A stretch of 64,000 bases of DNA from positions 1 to 64,000 of the forward strand of contig NZ_BMLK01000004.1 in assembly GCF_014645195.1 (NCBI RefSeq), read 5' to 3'. Made by a program: the position numbers and the translations under genes. This DNA is from Novosphingobium indicum (GTDB lineage Bacteria; Pseudomonadota; Alphaproteobacteria; Sphingomonadales; Sphingomonadaceae). The notes beneath the pieces are model-generated. The model was not told where the DNA came from and made no database searches. It saw only the letters and a list, made by a program, of their open reading frames with translations. Shown one piece after another: positions 1 through 8,651 of this stretch (position 1 is the stretch's first letter; each line of letters starts with the position of its first letter).

Positions 1-91
1 TCTGAATCAGAAATCGTGACCAAAGGGAATCCCATGCCGATTCAGAACGGTCGAAAACCGCTCTAATATCCTGGCGTCCCGTAATTACGAG

Positions 92-352
92 ATGCTCGCC
101 CCGGTGTTCGATAGCCTGATGCACCTATGCGAAGACGCGCTCGGACGTCGACTCGTTGTCGGTGGCGCCGCGGCACTGTCGGGTGACGAACATCTGCTAC
201 TTGGAATGATCGATGGATCGACGCCGCGTCGCGCCTGCATAGATTGCTCCGAAGGCGCAGCCTCGGCCCTCGATTGCGCCATCTGCTCGACACGGATCAT
301 GATGGGGTTGGTGATTTCCTCAAATGCCCATGCCCAAGACGCCTTACGCTGA
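92..352 (+). CDS. Small conserved-looking hypothetical protein
   Basis: This 86-residue reading frame has an even composition without the Arg/Ser/Pro bias of antisense frames in this DNA. It contains an acidic DEHLLLGMIDG segment and three central cysteines. The frame stays open upstream to a stop at 17-19, and the residues before the ATG (SNILASRNYE) also look coding, so the true start may have been lost or lie further upstream. No ribosome site is evident before the ATG. It lies just left of the convergent AraC gene. I do not recognise a domain or assign a function. Confidence 0.35.
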   Translation: MLAPVFDSLMHLCEDALGRRLVVGGAAALSGDEHLLLGMIDGSTPRRACIDCSEGAASALDCAICSTRIMMGLVISSNAHAQDALR

Positions 353-368
353 GCGCAGGAGACAGATT

Positions 369-1346
369 TCACCGTCTTGCCGAGGGCGGGTGTCCATAGT
401 GGCGGCGATAGGCGACAGTGAATGCCGCAGCATTGGTGAAGCCGACCCTGTAACCGGCCTCGGCGATGCCAAGCCCGTGATCGTGGATGAGTATCCGTGC
501 CATCTCCAGCCTACGGCTGCGCACATAACCAAAGATCGTCGTGCCGAACGCCGCCTTGAAATTGGCCTGCAATGTCGAGACGTTGACGCCGAGTTCGCGG
601 GCCAGATCGAGCAGTTTGGGCGGTTCGACGAGTGACCGGTCCAGTAATTCCCGGGCGTGGCGAACGCGATCATATTGCCGACGTCCGATCTTCCGGATCA
701 GTTGCTCTTCTTCCTGCAACAGCGCGGCGACTTCGAGCGTGAAGCGCAACGCCTGCGATTCCCGAAAGAGTGACCGCAATGACCCACCATAAGGGGCGAC
801 CAGCCCCTCGTGAGCCTGATCGACGATTCTGCGCGACCATGGCAATGACGCGCTGTGCACTCCGGGCTCGATGTATCGTTCGAGAATAGCGATCCCGTCA
901 TCGGCAACCATGTCACCGAAGCGCTCGAAGAAACGGGGCTCCAGGGTAACGCTGAACACCTTTGCATGCTGCCCCCTGTGCCATGGGCGAGTGCAAATCT
1001 TTGTTTCGCCAAAGCCAAAGATGACCACATGCTCGATTTCATGCGTCACCGGCGGATGGCCCTGCACTTCGAGCGGCTCCCCCGAACCTTCAAGCAGGAC
1101 AGCGCAGCAGACCGAGCGCTCCACTTTCGCATCGAGGCGGCATTCCGCAGTATAGGTGAGGTCGAAACCGGAGACGAGCAAACCGGGCTGGACTTCCTCG
1201 GCGAGAATCATGCCCGACATGGCAGGCGCATCGATCTCGGGGATGGTTTCGGTAACGTACCCCAACTCGATCGAGCGCTCCGCTGCTTCGCGAAGCAGAT
1301 CGCCTATGGAAAAGTGGCCTTCGATGATCGGCAGCAGTTTACCCAT
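369..1346 (-). CDS. AraC-family transcriptional regulator
   Basis: A 325-residue protein with an N-terminal sensing region of about 230 residues and a C-terminal double helix-turn-helix (residues about 240-325). That part carries the LLDLARELGVNVSTLQANFK and GIAEAGYRVGFTNAAAF segments of the AraC/XylS family. The length and layout match PchR-like regulators that sense siderophores. It is transcribed away from a TonB receptor operon and separated from it by 264 bp, so control of that receptor is the likely role. Ligand and target are inferred from context. A row of CGCAATA motifs in the shared intergenic region is a candidate operator. Confidence 0.85.
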   Translation of the reverse strand: MGKLLPIIEGHFSIGDLLREAAERSIELGYVTETIPEIDAPAMSGMILAEEVQPGLLVSGFDLTYTAECRLDAKVERSVCCAVLLEGSGEPLEVQGHPPVTHEIEHVVIFGFGETKICTRPWHRGQHAKVFSVTLEPRFFERFGDMVADDGIAILERYIEPGVHSASLPWSRRIVDQAHEGLVAPYGGSLRSLFRESQALRFTLEVAALLQEEEQLIRKIGRRQYDRVRHARELLDRSLVEPPKLLDLARELGVNVSTLQANFKAAFGTTIFGYVRSRRLEMARILIHDHGLGIAEAGYRVGFTNAAAFTVAYRRHYGHPPSARR

Positions 1347-1401
1347 CGTCTAGCTGACGCTCTTCCCTAGCTCGAACCGCATGTGTCTCCGACTCCGTTT
1401 T

Positions 1402-1501
1402 CGCAATAGACTTACAATATTCCGCAATAGTCCATTGAGTGGCAGACGGCCAGAACAATCGCTAATAAGAGGCAATCGCAATATGGAGCTGCCCTATTGC
1501 G
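1402..1501. promoter_or_regulatory. Repeated CGCAATA motifs, candidate AraC operator
   Basis: CGCAATAG occurs at 1402-1409 and 1423-1430, 21 bp apart (two helical turns). CGCAATAT follows at 1477-1484 and its inverted partner CTATTGCG at 1494-1501. Four copies within 100 bp between the divergent AraC gene and the TonB receptor gene suggest binding sites for that regulator. The role is inferred. Confidence 0.45.
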
Positions 1502-1610
1502 TGGTCATGGGTGCGTGGCCGGTACAACGGCTCATGGCAGATAGACGCAATTGAGATGGCCTGATTTTTCCATCGGCGCCACGCGCCGGAGAAATAGGGG
1601 CTGATCGAAT

Positions 1611-3671
1611 ATGTCGAACAAAGTCAGGTTGGCGGTCGGGGCGGGATTGCTGATCATTGTGCAGGCACAGGCTGTCAGAGCAGAAGACAGTCCATATCGT
1701 TCAGACGTGATTGTTATCACGGCGGAGCGGACCGATCGCAGCTTGGACGACACGGCGGCCAGCGTCCAGGTCGCAACGCAGGATGACATTGAAACGCTGG
1801 CGGGAACCTACAGCACCGGGGACGTGCTTGCCCGCATACCCAATGTGGTCGCAATCGACTCCGGCGGTATCGGTCCTGCCGTTCGCGGCATCGATGGAAC
1901 CGGCCCGGCGATCGGCGGCGATGCCTTTTTCGGCGGCACCCGCCCGCGCGTCGTCTTCCAGATCGACAATCGCCCGTTGAGCTTCAACGAGTCGATCTAT
2001 GTCGATGGCCTCTTGTGGGACGCGCAGCAGGTAGAGGTCTATCGAGGCCCGCAATCCACGCTCCAGGGCCGCAACGCAATCGGTGGTGTGGTCGCAGTCA
2101 AGACGGCCGATCCCAGCTTTGAATGGAGCGGAAAGGTTCGCGGTGTCGTCGGCGAGAATGATATCCGACAGGTTTCGGGGGCTCTTGGCGGCCCGTTGGC
2201 ATCCGATGTGCTGGCATTTCGCCTCGCGGCGGACTGGCGCACCGAGGATTTCTTCGTCGACTACACACCCTATACCGCGCGTCAGGCGGGATTGTCCGAC
2301 GAACTCAAGGACATCGAGAACCCGTCACTCAAGCGCTCCCTGGCGTTCCGCGGCAAGCTGCTTTTCACCCCTTCTCCCGACGCGCGTGCGCTGATTACGC
2401 TTTCGCACAGCGACGCCTATGGCCCGCAAGCCGGCCAGGTATTGCGGCCCTTTAGCGAGCATATGCCGGCCTTCCCGCCGATGCCGCGTTTCCGGACGCG
2501 GGCTAATGTAGCCATCATCGATACGGACGTTCGGATTGCCGATGGCCTGTCGCTGGTCGTCCTGGGGACGGCGACGGACTTTCGCGTCCAGCGCTTCTCC
2601 CCCTTGTTCGAAGGCAACGCGCTTATCGATGGAACTGAATGGAGCATCGAACCGCGCCTGCGCTTCGGGTCTTCGGGCGAACGCCTGTCCGGTTTCATTG
2701 CCGGCCTTCTCTATCGTGCCGAGCAGGATGAAGAGATCGACCTCTTCAACAGCCTGTTCGATGACAGCACCCGGACCAATGCCGTTTTCGGCGAACTGCT
2801 GTTCAGGGCCAGCTCCTCAGTCGATGTAACGTTGGGAGCCCGTTACGAATCCGAGAAGCGCGAGCGCGCAGGCGGTGGCGGGCCATTCGCCATCGACTTT
2901 CATCGGACGTTCGAGGCCTTCCTGCCGCGCCTGACCGTGACGCTGAAGGCGAGCGATGCCGTAACCGTCGGTGCGACCGTGGGGCGTGGCTACAATGCCG
3001 GTGGCGCCGGGTTCAGTTTCGAACCGCCCTTCCCCAGCTATGTCTACGACAAGGAGACGGTCACCAATGTCGAGGGATTCGCGCGGGCCACGCTTGCCGG
3101 AGGCCGGCTCGATCTGAGAACCAATGTCTTCTTCAACAGCTATAAGGGCCTGCAACTGCCCTTCGATCTCAATCCCGATCCGGCGATTTTCGCGACCGTG
3201 ATCCGCAATGCCGAACGCGCCACGACATATGGAGCGGAGATCGAAACGCGCTATCGTCCGCTCGACAGCCTGGAATTGTTTGCCAATGCCGGTCTGCTCA
3301 AGACCAAGGTCAATCGCTACGTGGAACCGGCGGTCGAGGGTAATGAACTTGCCCGCTCACCCGCGTTCACGCTCAATGCCGGGCTAGTGGCCAGGCCGGT
3401 CGAACAGCTCTCGCTGTCGTTCGATGTCCGCTATACCGATTCCTACTATTCGGATGTGTTCAACAACGCGCGCGGCAAGACCGATCCCTATGTCCTCGCC
3501 AACGCGCAGATCGCCTGGCAGGCGGGACCGGCACGGCTGTTCCTCGCCGCCACCAACCTGTTCGACACGACCGACGCCACGCTGATAACACCCGGTGCCA
3601 CGTTCGCGCAGGACAACGCGCAGATAACGCGGCCTCGCCAGGTGACCGGCGGCATCGAATTCAGCTTCTAG
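1611..3671 (+). CDS. TonB-dependent outer-membrane receptor
   Basis: A 686-residue receptor with a signal peptide (first about 24 residues, ending near QAVRAED). A TonB-box-like stretch (DVIVITAER) and a plug domain with the ARIPNV and YRGPQSTLQGRNAIGG segments follow, then a 22-strand-type barrel ending in a terminal phenylalanine (IEFSF). It would import a ferric siderophore or another scarce ligand using proton-motive force passed on by TonB. It heads an operon with a PepSY membrane protein (10 bp downstream), a small membrane protein and a PPOX-type flavoprotein, which fits siderophore-iron uptake followed by reduction. An AGGGG sequence lies upstream of the ATG. The substrate cannot be read from sequence. 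Confidence 0.93.
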   Translation: MSNKVRLAVGAGLLIIVQAQAVRAEDSPYRSDVIVITAERTDRSLDDTAASVQVATQDDIETLAGTYSTGDVLARIPNVVAIDSGGIGPAVRGIDGTGPAIGGDAFFGGTRPRVVFQIDNRPLSFNESIYVDGLLWDAQQVEVYRGPQSTLQGRNAIGGVVAVKTADPSFEWSGKVRGVVGENDIRQVSGALGGPLASDVLAFRLAADWRTEDFFVDYTPYTARQAGLSDELKDIENPSLKRSLAFRGKLLFTPSPDARALITLSHSDAYGPQAGQVLRPFSEHMPAFPPMPRFRTRANVAIIDTDVRIADGLSLVVLGTATDFRVQRFSPLFEGNALIDGTEWSIEPRLRFGSSGERLSGFIAGLLYRAEQDEEIDLFNSLFDDSTRTNAVFGELLFRASSSVDVTLGARYESEKRERAGGGGPFAIDFHRTFEAFLPRLTVTLKASDAVTVGATVGRGYNAGGAGFSFEPPFPSYVYDKETVTNVEGFARATLAGGRLDLRTNVFFNSYKGLQLPFDLNPDPAIFATVIRNAERATTYGAEIETRYRPLDSLELFANAGLLKTKVNRYVEPAVEGNELARSPAFTLNAGLVARPVEQLSLSFDVRYTDSYYSDVFNNARGKTDPYVLANAQIAWQAGPARLFLAATNLFDTTDATLITPGATFAQDNAQITRPRQVTGGIEFSF

Positions 3672-3681
3672 GAAAGGGTCG

Positions 3682-4827
3682 ATGGCACTTTCGCAAACCG
3701 GCATCAGGCGATGGTATCTGGTCCACAAATGGACCAGCATCGTGTGCACCGCCTTCCTGCTGATGTTCTGCATCACCGGCCTCCCGCTCATCTTCCATCA
3801 TGAAATCGACGAACTGACCAGGGCTCCGGTGCTGTCGGAACAGACGGAGGGCACGGCCAGCCTCGATGCCGTCGCGGCCGATGCGGTGGGCAAGCATCCC
3901 GGTTGGCACAATATCTTCATCAGCTATGACGAGGAAGAACCGATCATTTACGCTGCGGTAGGACCGACCCTCACGGCGGGGGACGATACCGGCAAGCTCT
4001 ACCTCTACGATGCACGTAGTGGCGAACATCTGAATGCACCGCCTTTCGATGAGGGCGTGATGGCGTTCCTTCTGGATCTCCACGCCCATCTGCTGATGGG
4101 GATTCCCGGCCAGCTTTTCCTTGGCGTCGTCGGGCTGGTCTTTCTCGTGGCTGTCATTTCGGGAGTCGTTGTCTACGCACCCTTCATGCGCAGGCTTTCC
4201 TTCGGCACCGTCCGCAAGGACCGAAGCAAGCGCGTCAAATGGCTCGACACGCATAATATGGTGGGCATCGTCACGCTTGGCTGGGTCACCGTGGTGGGGC
4301 TGACCGGCTTCATCATCACGATGACCGTGCCGATCCAGGCGATCTGGCAGATGGACCAACTCGCGGAGATGGCCGCTCCCTACAAGGATGCACAACCGCC
4401 CGAGAAGCTCGCTTCCGTCGATGCTGCGGTCGCCACCGTCAGAAATGCCGTACCTGACGCCAAGGTCAGTTTCGTCTCCTGGCCGGGCACGCAGTTCAGC
4501 ACCACACATCACTATATGGTCGCGCTCGCAGGCGACACCCCGCTTACCGAGCGCCTTATCAATCCGGCCATGGTCGATGCCGAGACAGGTGAGCTCACCG
4601 ACGTGCGCGACATGCCCTGGTATGTGCAGACCCTGTTTCTCTCTGTCCCGCTGCATTTCGGCGATTATGGCGGATTGCCGCTCAAGATCATTTGGGCGCT
4701 GCTCGACATCGCAGCCATCGTCGTCCTCGTGACCGGCCTTTACCTGTGGCTCGGGCGTCGGCGTGTGCCGATCGAAAAGCGTATTGCGGAACTGAACAGC
4801 GGCGGCCTGGCGGAGCCGGCGGAATGA
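3682..4827 (+). CDS. PepSY-associated transmembrane protein (PiuB-like)
   Basis: A 381-residue inner-membrane protein starting with the typical RRWYLVHKWTS segment. A first membrane helix (about residues 17-35), a periplasmic PepSY region, paired helices near 140-165 and 200-220 and a last helix near 350-370 follow. Conserved histidines (HKW, LHAHLLMG, LDTHNMVG) fit haem-binding, as proposed for reductases of the PiuB/FoxB type that release iron from siderophores. It lies 10 bp after the TonB receptor and overlaps the next gene by ATGA. The reductase role is inferred from family and operon. Confidence 0.85.
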   Translation: MALSQTGIRRWYLVHKWTSIVCTAFLLMFCITGLPLIFHHEIDELTRAPVLSEQTEGTASLDAVAADAVGKHPGWHNIFISYDEEEPIIYAAVGPTLTAGDDTGKLYLYDARSGEHLNAPPFDEGVMAFLLDLHAHLLMGIPGQLFLGVVGLVFLVAVISGVVVYAPFMRRLSFGTVRKDRSKRVKWLDTHNMVGIVTLGWVTVVGLTGFIITMTVPIQAIWQMDQLAEMAAPYKDAQPPEKLASVDAAVATVRNAVPDAKVSFVSWPGTQFSTTHHYMVALAGDTPLTERLINPAMVDAETGELTDVRDMPWYVQTLFLSVPLHFGDYGGLPLKIIWALLDIAAIVVLVTGLYLWLGRRRVPIEKRIAELNSGGLAEPAE

Positions 4828-5018
4828 AAGCGCGGCAGAGCACACGCAACAATGGTTGGCAAATCTTCCGCTGGCCGTTGCTGATGGCGCTTGCCAACGC
4901 GGTCGGCCTTATCGCGGCGCTGGTCGGCAATGGCTGGTACGACCTGCTGTCTTGGGCGACGCTCGGCCTCACTCTTGTCGTGATTGTGGCCGCCTGGCGC
5001 GGATGGAGCGCAAAGTGA
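4824..5018 (+). CDS. Small two-helix membrane protein of the uptake operon
   Basis: A 64-residue protein with two hydrophobic helices (about residues 15-33 and 38-55) and a basic N-terminus. Its ATG overlaps the stop of the PepSY gene (ATGA), and its own stop overlaps the GTG start of the following gene, so it is translationally coupled on both sides. Small proteins of this form are common in sphingomonad siderophore operons. The function is unknown; it may assist the PepSY membrane protein. Confidence 0.7.
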   Translation: MKARQSTRNNGWQIFRWPLLMALANAVGLIAALVGNGWYDLLSWATLGLTLVVIVAAWRGWSAK

Positions 5019-6046
5019 GCAACAGTCCCGTCGAAACGGCTTCTCATATCGATACAGTTGCCGCGCTAGAAAATGTGATCGGCAAGACACCCGGCGCGAT
5101 GCATCTCAAGGTCATCGACCATCTCGACGACGGCGCGTTGCGATGGATCGCGGCCTCGCCGCTGATGTTTGCGGGGTTTGGAAGCGATGCGGGCGTCAGA
5201 ATTACCCTTGGGGGTGGTGCGTGCGGCTTTGCCCGTGGTGATGCGCGCGAATTGCGTATCCCTCTATCGTCTCTCGACGATCCCGGGCTTGCGCAGCCCG
5301 GTGCGGCCTTTGGTTCCTTGTTCCTGATCCCGGGCATCAGGGAAACGCTGCGCATCAACGGCAAGGTATCGAGCGCCGATTCTGGCGAAATTCGTATCGC
5401 GGTCGAGCAATGTTACGGACATTGCGCCAAGGCACTCATCCGCTCCGAACTGTGGTCGGCTCAGCCTATGGTTGACGCACCGGGCGATCCGGCGGCATTA
5501 ATTGCTACCAGCCGGTTCATGGCGCTGGCAACGATGGGGATGGATGGACGCGCCGATTTGAGCCCCAAGGGCGATCCTGCCGGCTGCATGGCTCGGCTCG
5601 ACGGCGACACGCTCTGGTTCGCCGACCGTCCCGGCAACAAGCGCGTCGACAGCTTCCGCAATATTATCGAACAGCCCAGTGTGGCCGCGGCGCTTCTGGT
5701 CCCGGGTGCCGATCATGTCGCTATCGTGCGAGGCAAGGCGCAACTCACCACCGACAAGGAGAAGAGAGTGCTGTTTCGCGTAAAAGAGAAAACACCCCTG
5801 CTCGCAATCCAAGTTGAGGCGAGCGTGATCGAGGTGCGCGCCAGTGCGACGCTGGAACGAGCCCGCCTGTGGCCTGCCCAGAAAGAGACCGATATCGATC
5901 CGGCCAGGCTGTTCATGGGACATATCAAGCTCAACAAGGCAAGCGGGATTGGCGCCGCTCTCGCCCGAGGCAGCCTGTCCGTGCCGGGCGTGACCAGCCT
6001 TGTGAAGAAGGGGCTGGAGAAGGACTATAAAGATAACCTCTACTGA
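5015..6046 (+). CDS. Pyridoxamine 5'-phosphate oxidase-like flavoprotein
   Basis: A 343-residue protein. The C-terminal half has the split-barrel FMN-binding fold of PPOX-class proteins, with the DLSPKGDPAG and FADRPGNKRVDSFRN segments, and resembles the DR_2398 group of probable FMN enzymes. The N-terminal half (about 150 residues) is an extra domain I do not recognise. I chose GTG at 5015 because it overlaps the previous stop and has GGAG six bases upstream; an in-frame ATG at 5003 is the alternative. As last gene of the TonB/PepSY operon it is likely a cytoplasmic or inner-face reductase in iron-ligand handling. Confidence 0.75.
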   Translation: MSNSPVETASHIDTVAALENVIGKTPGAMHLKVIDHLDDGALRWIAASPLMFAGFGSDAGVRITLGGGACGFARGDARELRIPLSSLDDPGLAQPGAAFGSLFLIPGIRETLRINGKVSSADSGEIRIAVEQCYGHCAKALIRSELWSAQPMVDAPGDPAALIATSRFMALATMGMDGRADLSPKGDPAGCMARLDGDTLWFADRPGNKRVDSFRNIIEQPSVAAALLVPGADHVAIVRGKAQLTTDKEKRVLFRVKEKTPLLAIQVEASVIEVRASATLERARLWPAQKETDIDPARLFMGHIKLNKASGIGAALARGSLSVPGVTSLVKKGLEKDYKDNLY

Positions 6047-6099
6047 GACCCGTCGGTGTGGCGCTCGCTCCAAAAATGCTGCAGCTTGGCTTCGAGAGA

Positions 6100-6148
6100 A
6101 GCAATCCCTTGAAAAGTCGATCCTGTCGCTCGAATCGACCAGGATCAT
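6100..6148 (-). pseudogene. vapC toxin relic, copy 1
   Basis: The first codons read MILVDSS followed by an altered IDF, the start of a VapC PIN-domain toxin, with the ATG overlapping the vapB stop. One T is missing from the run after the aspartate codon, shifting the frame. After a few more codons the similarity is lost. The gene cannot make a toxin. Copy 2 at 8518-8651 has a base missing at the same place. Confidence 0.6.
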
Positions 6149-6339
6149 GTGTCGGATCGCATGGCGTCCAAATCACCTTTCAAGGCTAGCTTGCCACGAG
6201 AATTGCGGATTTGCGCATGCGAGCGAAGCTTCAACAGTGCCGGAAATCCGTAATCCACTACTTCCTGCTTCGTTTTGAGACCGGTGGCGTGAAACGCTCG
6301 AGCCACGAGATCGTCATCGATGACGATGTTGGTGCGCAT
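6145..6339 (-). CDS. VapB-family antitoxin, copy 1 (orphan)
   Basis: A 64-residue protein of the short VapB type starting MRTNIVIDDDLVARA, with the TGLKTKQEVVD segment that forms the DNA-binding arm, and a C-terminal tail that normally neutralises VapC. The partner toxin directly downstream is a relic, so the antitoxin is orphaned. Its coding sequence is intact and about four-fifths identical in DNA to the copy at 8648-8842. It may still repress its own promoter or bind other VapC proteins. Confidence 0.7.
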   Translation of the reverse strand: MRTNIVIDDDLVARAFHATGLKTKQEVVDYGFPALLKLRSHAQIRNSRGKLALKGDLDAMRSDT

Positions 6340-6352
6340 GATGTGTAGCCGT

Positions 6353-6532
6353 GTCGGTGCCCAGACGCTGGTCAACGCGAAGATCGGTTACAATGCCGAC
6401 CATTGGAGCATGTCGCTGTTCGCCAACAACCTGTTTGATGAAAAGTACAATCAATACGTCAATAACCGCACCAACTTCGCCATCATCGGAGCACCGCGCA
6501 GCGTTGGCTTGATACTGGACGCCGGCTTTTGA
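6353..6532 (+). pseudogene. C-terminal relic of a TonB-dependent receptor
   Basis: About 60 codons encode the end of a TonB receptor barrel: TLVNAKIGYN, LFANNLFDEKYNQY and a closing LDAGF. No signal peptide, plug or upstream barrel is present. The homology begins right next to the start of vapB copy 1, so the rest was lost or displaced when that segment arrived. It differs from the complete receptor at 1611-3671 and is not its missing end. Confidence 0.7.
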
Positions 6533-6843
6533 CGGGCGCTGCATTCCTCGCCGCGATAGGGGGTATTCTCGGCGGAACCGCTGCCGGAACGTGGATGCTT
6601 CGCCGGGCCTGGACTCTGAAGGCCGACAAAGCGCCGTGGCGATGGGGCGAGCTTGGGCTGCTGACACTCAGGATCCTGTGGCCCGCATAGCTCATGGGAG
6701 AAGCGCGCGGCCCTTTTATCGCGGTGATGCTGCTTTCGATCGCGGCCTTCGGCATCATCCTCTCGGCCTATACGCTCCGGCCAGTCGGGGCGAGCCGAGC
6801 GGCACGCGTAGGACTGGCGCCTGAACCGACGGAACGCCGCTGA
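6529..6843 (+). pseudogene. Decayed small membrane protein gene with in-frame TAG
   Basis: A frame starting at TTG 6529, overlapping the relic receptor stop, codes a hydrophobic GGILGGTAAG helix and a basic segment up to a TAG at 6688-6690. The same frame continues from ATG 6694 through a second helix (about AVMLLSIAAFGIILSAY) to a TGA at 6841-6843. The two halves look like one two-helix protein split by a stop, probably a small partner of the lost receptor. They could instead be two tiny genes. I recognise no family. Confidence 0.35.
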
Positions 6844-6995
6844 ATAGCGGCATGAAGCCGGGGTCGCGTATGCAGTCCCGGCTTTGCTCTCCGCGTTCCG
6901 TAATAGGCTGGAAAATTGCTTCTGCACCCAATCAGCTTTAGCCAAATTGTTATGCATCTGATCGACGCCGCTGGGAACTTACCCGGCTCGGCAGT

Positions 6996-7325
6996 TCAAA
7001 TCGAACGGGGACCAAGCAGGATAATGTCCGCTCCAACAAGACAGATCGAGGCGCCGGTAATATCCCATCTATCGGGGCGAAACCCTTCAATCGCCCACAG
7101 CCAGCCCAGTGAGGCAGCAATATAGACGCCGCCATAGGCAGCATAGGTACGTCCCGCCGCATCGCTGTCGACCAGAGTCAGCAGCCACGCGAACAAGGCC
7201 AGCGAGATCATCCCTGGGACAAGCCAAAAAGGTGACTTGCCGAGCCGCAGCCATGCCCAGAAGGAGAAGCATCCTGCGATCTCGGCCAAGGCTGCGCCGA
7301 GATAGGCGAACGGTGTGAGGTTCAC
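6996..7325 (-). CDS. YnfA/UPF0060-family membrane protein
   Basis: A 109-residue protein with four transmembrane helices and the family features [13 protein letters not shown] near the start and YAAYGGVYI in the third helix. The GTG start overlaps the stop of the upstream merR gene, so the two are translationally coupled. YnfA proteins are small SMR-like membrane proteins of uncertain transport function. The pairing with a MerR regulator and a divergent cation transporter places it in a metal-response module. Confidence 0.85.
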   Translation of the reverse strand: MNLTPFAYLGAALAEIAGCFSFWAWLRLGKSPFWLVPGMISLALFAWLLTLVDSDAAGRTYAAYGGVYIAASLGWLWAIEGFRPDRWDITGASICLVGADIILLGPRSI

Positions 7326-7738
7326 AGGGCCTTTACTGAAGTGGCAGGCGGTGCGAGCGCCTCGATGATCCGGCAATCCCCGATCGTGCCGCCCTTGCAG
7401 GAGTCGAGTAATGCGGACAGCTGGCTCCGAAGCGCAGTCAGATCAGCGATCTTGCGCTCGACCTCGGCAAGGTGATTGCGGGCCAAGGCATCGATCGTGG
7501 CGCAGTCGCGTGTCCGATCATCCGACAGTGACAGCAGCGCTCGCACCTGGTCGAGCGGGAAGCCGAGATCGCGTGCACGGCGGATGAATGAGAGCCGACC
7601 CAGTTCGGTCTTGCCATAGGAACGATAGTTCCCAGAAGTCCGTTCGGGCTTCGCAAGCAATCCGATCCGCTCATAATAACGGATCGTCTCGACCTTGGTG
7701 CCCGTCGCCTTGCCCAGTTCGCCAATCGTGAACGCCAT
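7322..7738 (-). CDS. MerR-family metal-responsive regulator
   Basis: A 138-residue protein with an N-terminal MerR helix-turn-helix ([20 protein letters not shown]), a dimerisation helix, and a C-terminal metal loop with C-x7-C spacing (CKGGTIGDC) followed by RIIEAL. The spacing is like that of CueR, so a thiol-bound soft metal is likely, though the metal is not fixed by sequence alone. I chose the ATG at 7738; the open frame further upstream crosses the operator. It is divergent from the cation transporter gene and coupled to the YnfA gene behind it. Confidence 0.85.
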   Translation of the reverse strand: MAFTIGELGKATGTKVETIRYYERIGLLAKPERTSGNYRSYGKTELGRLSFIRRARDLGFPLDQVRALLSLSDDRTRDCATIDALARNHLAEVERKIADLTALRSQLSALLDSCKGGTIGDCRIIEALAPPATSVKAL

Positions 7739-7742
7739 GCCC

Positions 7743-7773
7743 TTGACCCTGTAGTTACTACAGGGTGTATATA
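7743..7773 (+). promoter_or_regulatory. MerR-type promoter with 19-bp spacer and operator dyad
   Basis: TTGACC (7743-7748) and TATATA (7768-7773) are separated by 19 bp, the overlong spacer typical of MerR-activated promoters. Between them lies a perfect dyad, CCCTGTAGTTACTACAGGG (7747-7765). The promoter points to the cation transporter at 7807. It is the best-supported regulatory site in the window. Confidence 0.85.
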
Positions 7774-7806
7774 GGCGATCACATCGACAGAATCGAGGTG
7801 ACGGAT

Positions 7807-8451
7807 ATGGCAGGCGGATGCTGCGGCGGTTGTGAAACGACTGCACTGACCAAGGACAAGGCATGGCGGCGGGTGCTGTGGATCGTGCTGGCTATCAATG
7901 CCGGTATGTTCGGCGTCGAGATGATGGCCGGCGTCGCAGCGCATTCGGCATCGCTCAAGGCCGACGCGCTCGACTTTCTCGGGGATGCGGCCAACTATTC
8001 GATCAGTCTGGGCGTTGCCGGCATGGCGCTCCAATGGCGCGCGCGCGCCGCATGGCTCAAGGGCGCCTCGCTGCTCCTGCTCGGCCTTTGGATTCTCGGA
8101 AGCACCGTATGGATGGCGCTTGCCGGCACGCTTCCCCGAGCTGAGACGATGGGCATTATCGGCGTGCTAGCGCTCATTGCCAATTGCGCCTGTGCCGTCA
8201 TGCTGTGGCGGCACCGAGACGGCGACGCCAATCGCAGGTCCGTCTGGATCTGCTCACGCAACGATGCGATCGGCAATGTGGCCGTGGTCGCCGCCGCGCT
8301 CGGCGTGTTCGGCACGGGCACGGCCTGGCCCGACATCGCCGTTGCCGCGATCCTGGCTGGTCTCGGTGTCAGTGGCGGTTGGCAGATCGTCCGGCAGGCG
8401 CGGTCTGAGCTGCGGGGACTTCCGGGAAGAAGGGAACGCGTCACGGCTTGA
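7807..8451 (+). CDS. Cation diffusion facilitator-type metal transporter
   Basis: A 214-residue inner-membrane protein with about six helices. The N-terminus carries a cysteine cluster (GGCCGGC), a likely metal-capture motif. Helix two has ADALDFLGD, giving a D-x3-D pair where many CDF exporters have H-x3-D, and helix five has RNDAIGN. There is no long cytoplasmic C-terminal domain, so it is a short CDF. I chose the ATG at 7807 because an earlier in-frame GTG lies inside the -10 region. It is driven by the MerR-type promoter and probably exports the metal sensed there. Confidence 0.82.
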   Translation: MAGGCCGGCETTALTKDKAWRRVLWIVLAINAGMFGVEMMAGVAAHSASLKADALDFLGDAANYSISLGVAGMALQWRARAAWLKGASLLLLGLWILGSTVWMALAGTLPRAETMGIIGVLALIANCACAVMLWRHRDGDANRRSVWICSRNDAIGNVAVVAAALGVFGTGTAWPDIAVAAILAGLGVSGGWQIVRQARSELRGLPGRRERVTA

Positions 8452-8517
8452 GGCACAATTCGCCCGTGTGACTGCATACGGCTCGACATTGGCCGCCAGC
8501 ATTGCGCTGGTGCGATT

Positions 8518-8651
8518 TTACATTGCGTCAAGCCGCGTAAGATCGCCGATCCGCAAGGGCTCAGCGCCCAGCAACACGTCCAGCCGGTCGGTTTCCGGAG
8601 AAGGTGTACCTCTGAAAAATCGATCCAAGCACTCGAATCGACGAGGATCAT
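8518..8651 (-). pseudogene. vapC toxin relic, copy 2
   Basis: The ATG at 8651 overlaps the vapB stop and opens a VapC PIN protein (MILVDSSAWIDF). A one-base loss in the T run shifts the frame; the other frame continues as FRGTPSPETDRLDVLLGAEP and then GDL. Similarity ends there and a stop follows at 8518-8520. Less than half of a PIN domain remains, without the later catalytic acids. Confidence 0.65.

Noticed and set aside
6688..6690. TAG read through as an amino acid
   Set aside because: No pyrrolysine genes or other readthrough signals are visible; decay or two small genes is simpler.
8600..8651. Programmed frameshift to express vapC
   Set aside because: Even after a frame change the reading frame ends before the PIN domain is complete, so a functional product is not possible.
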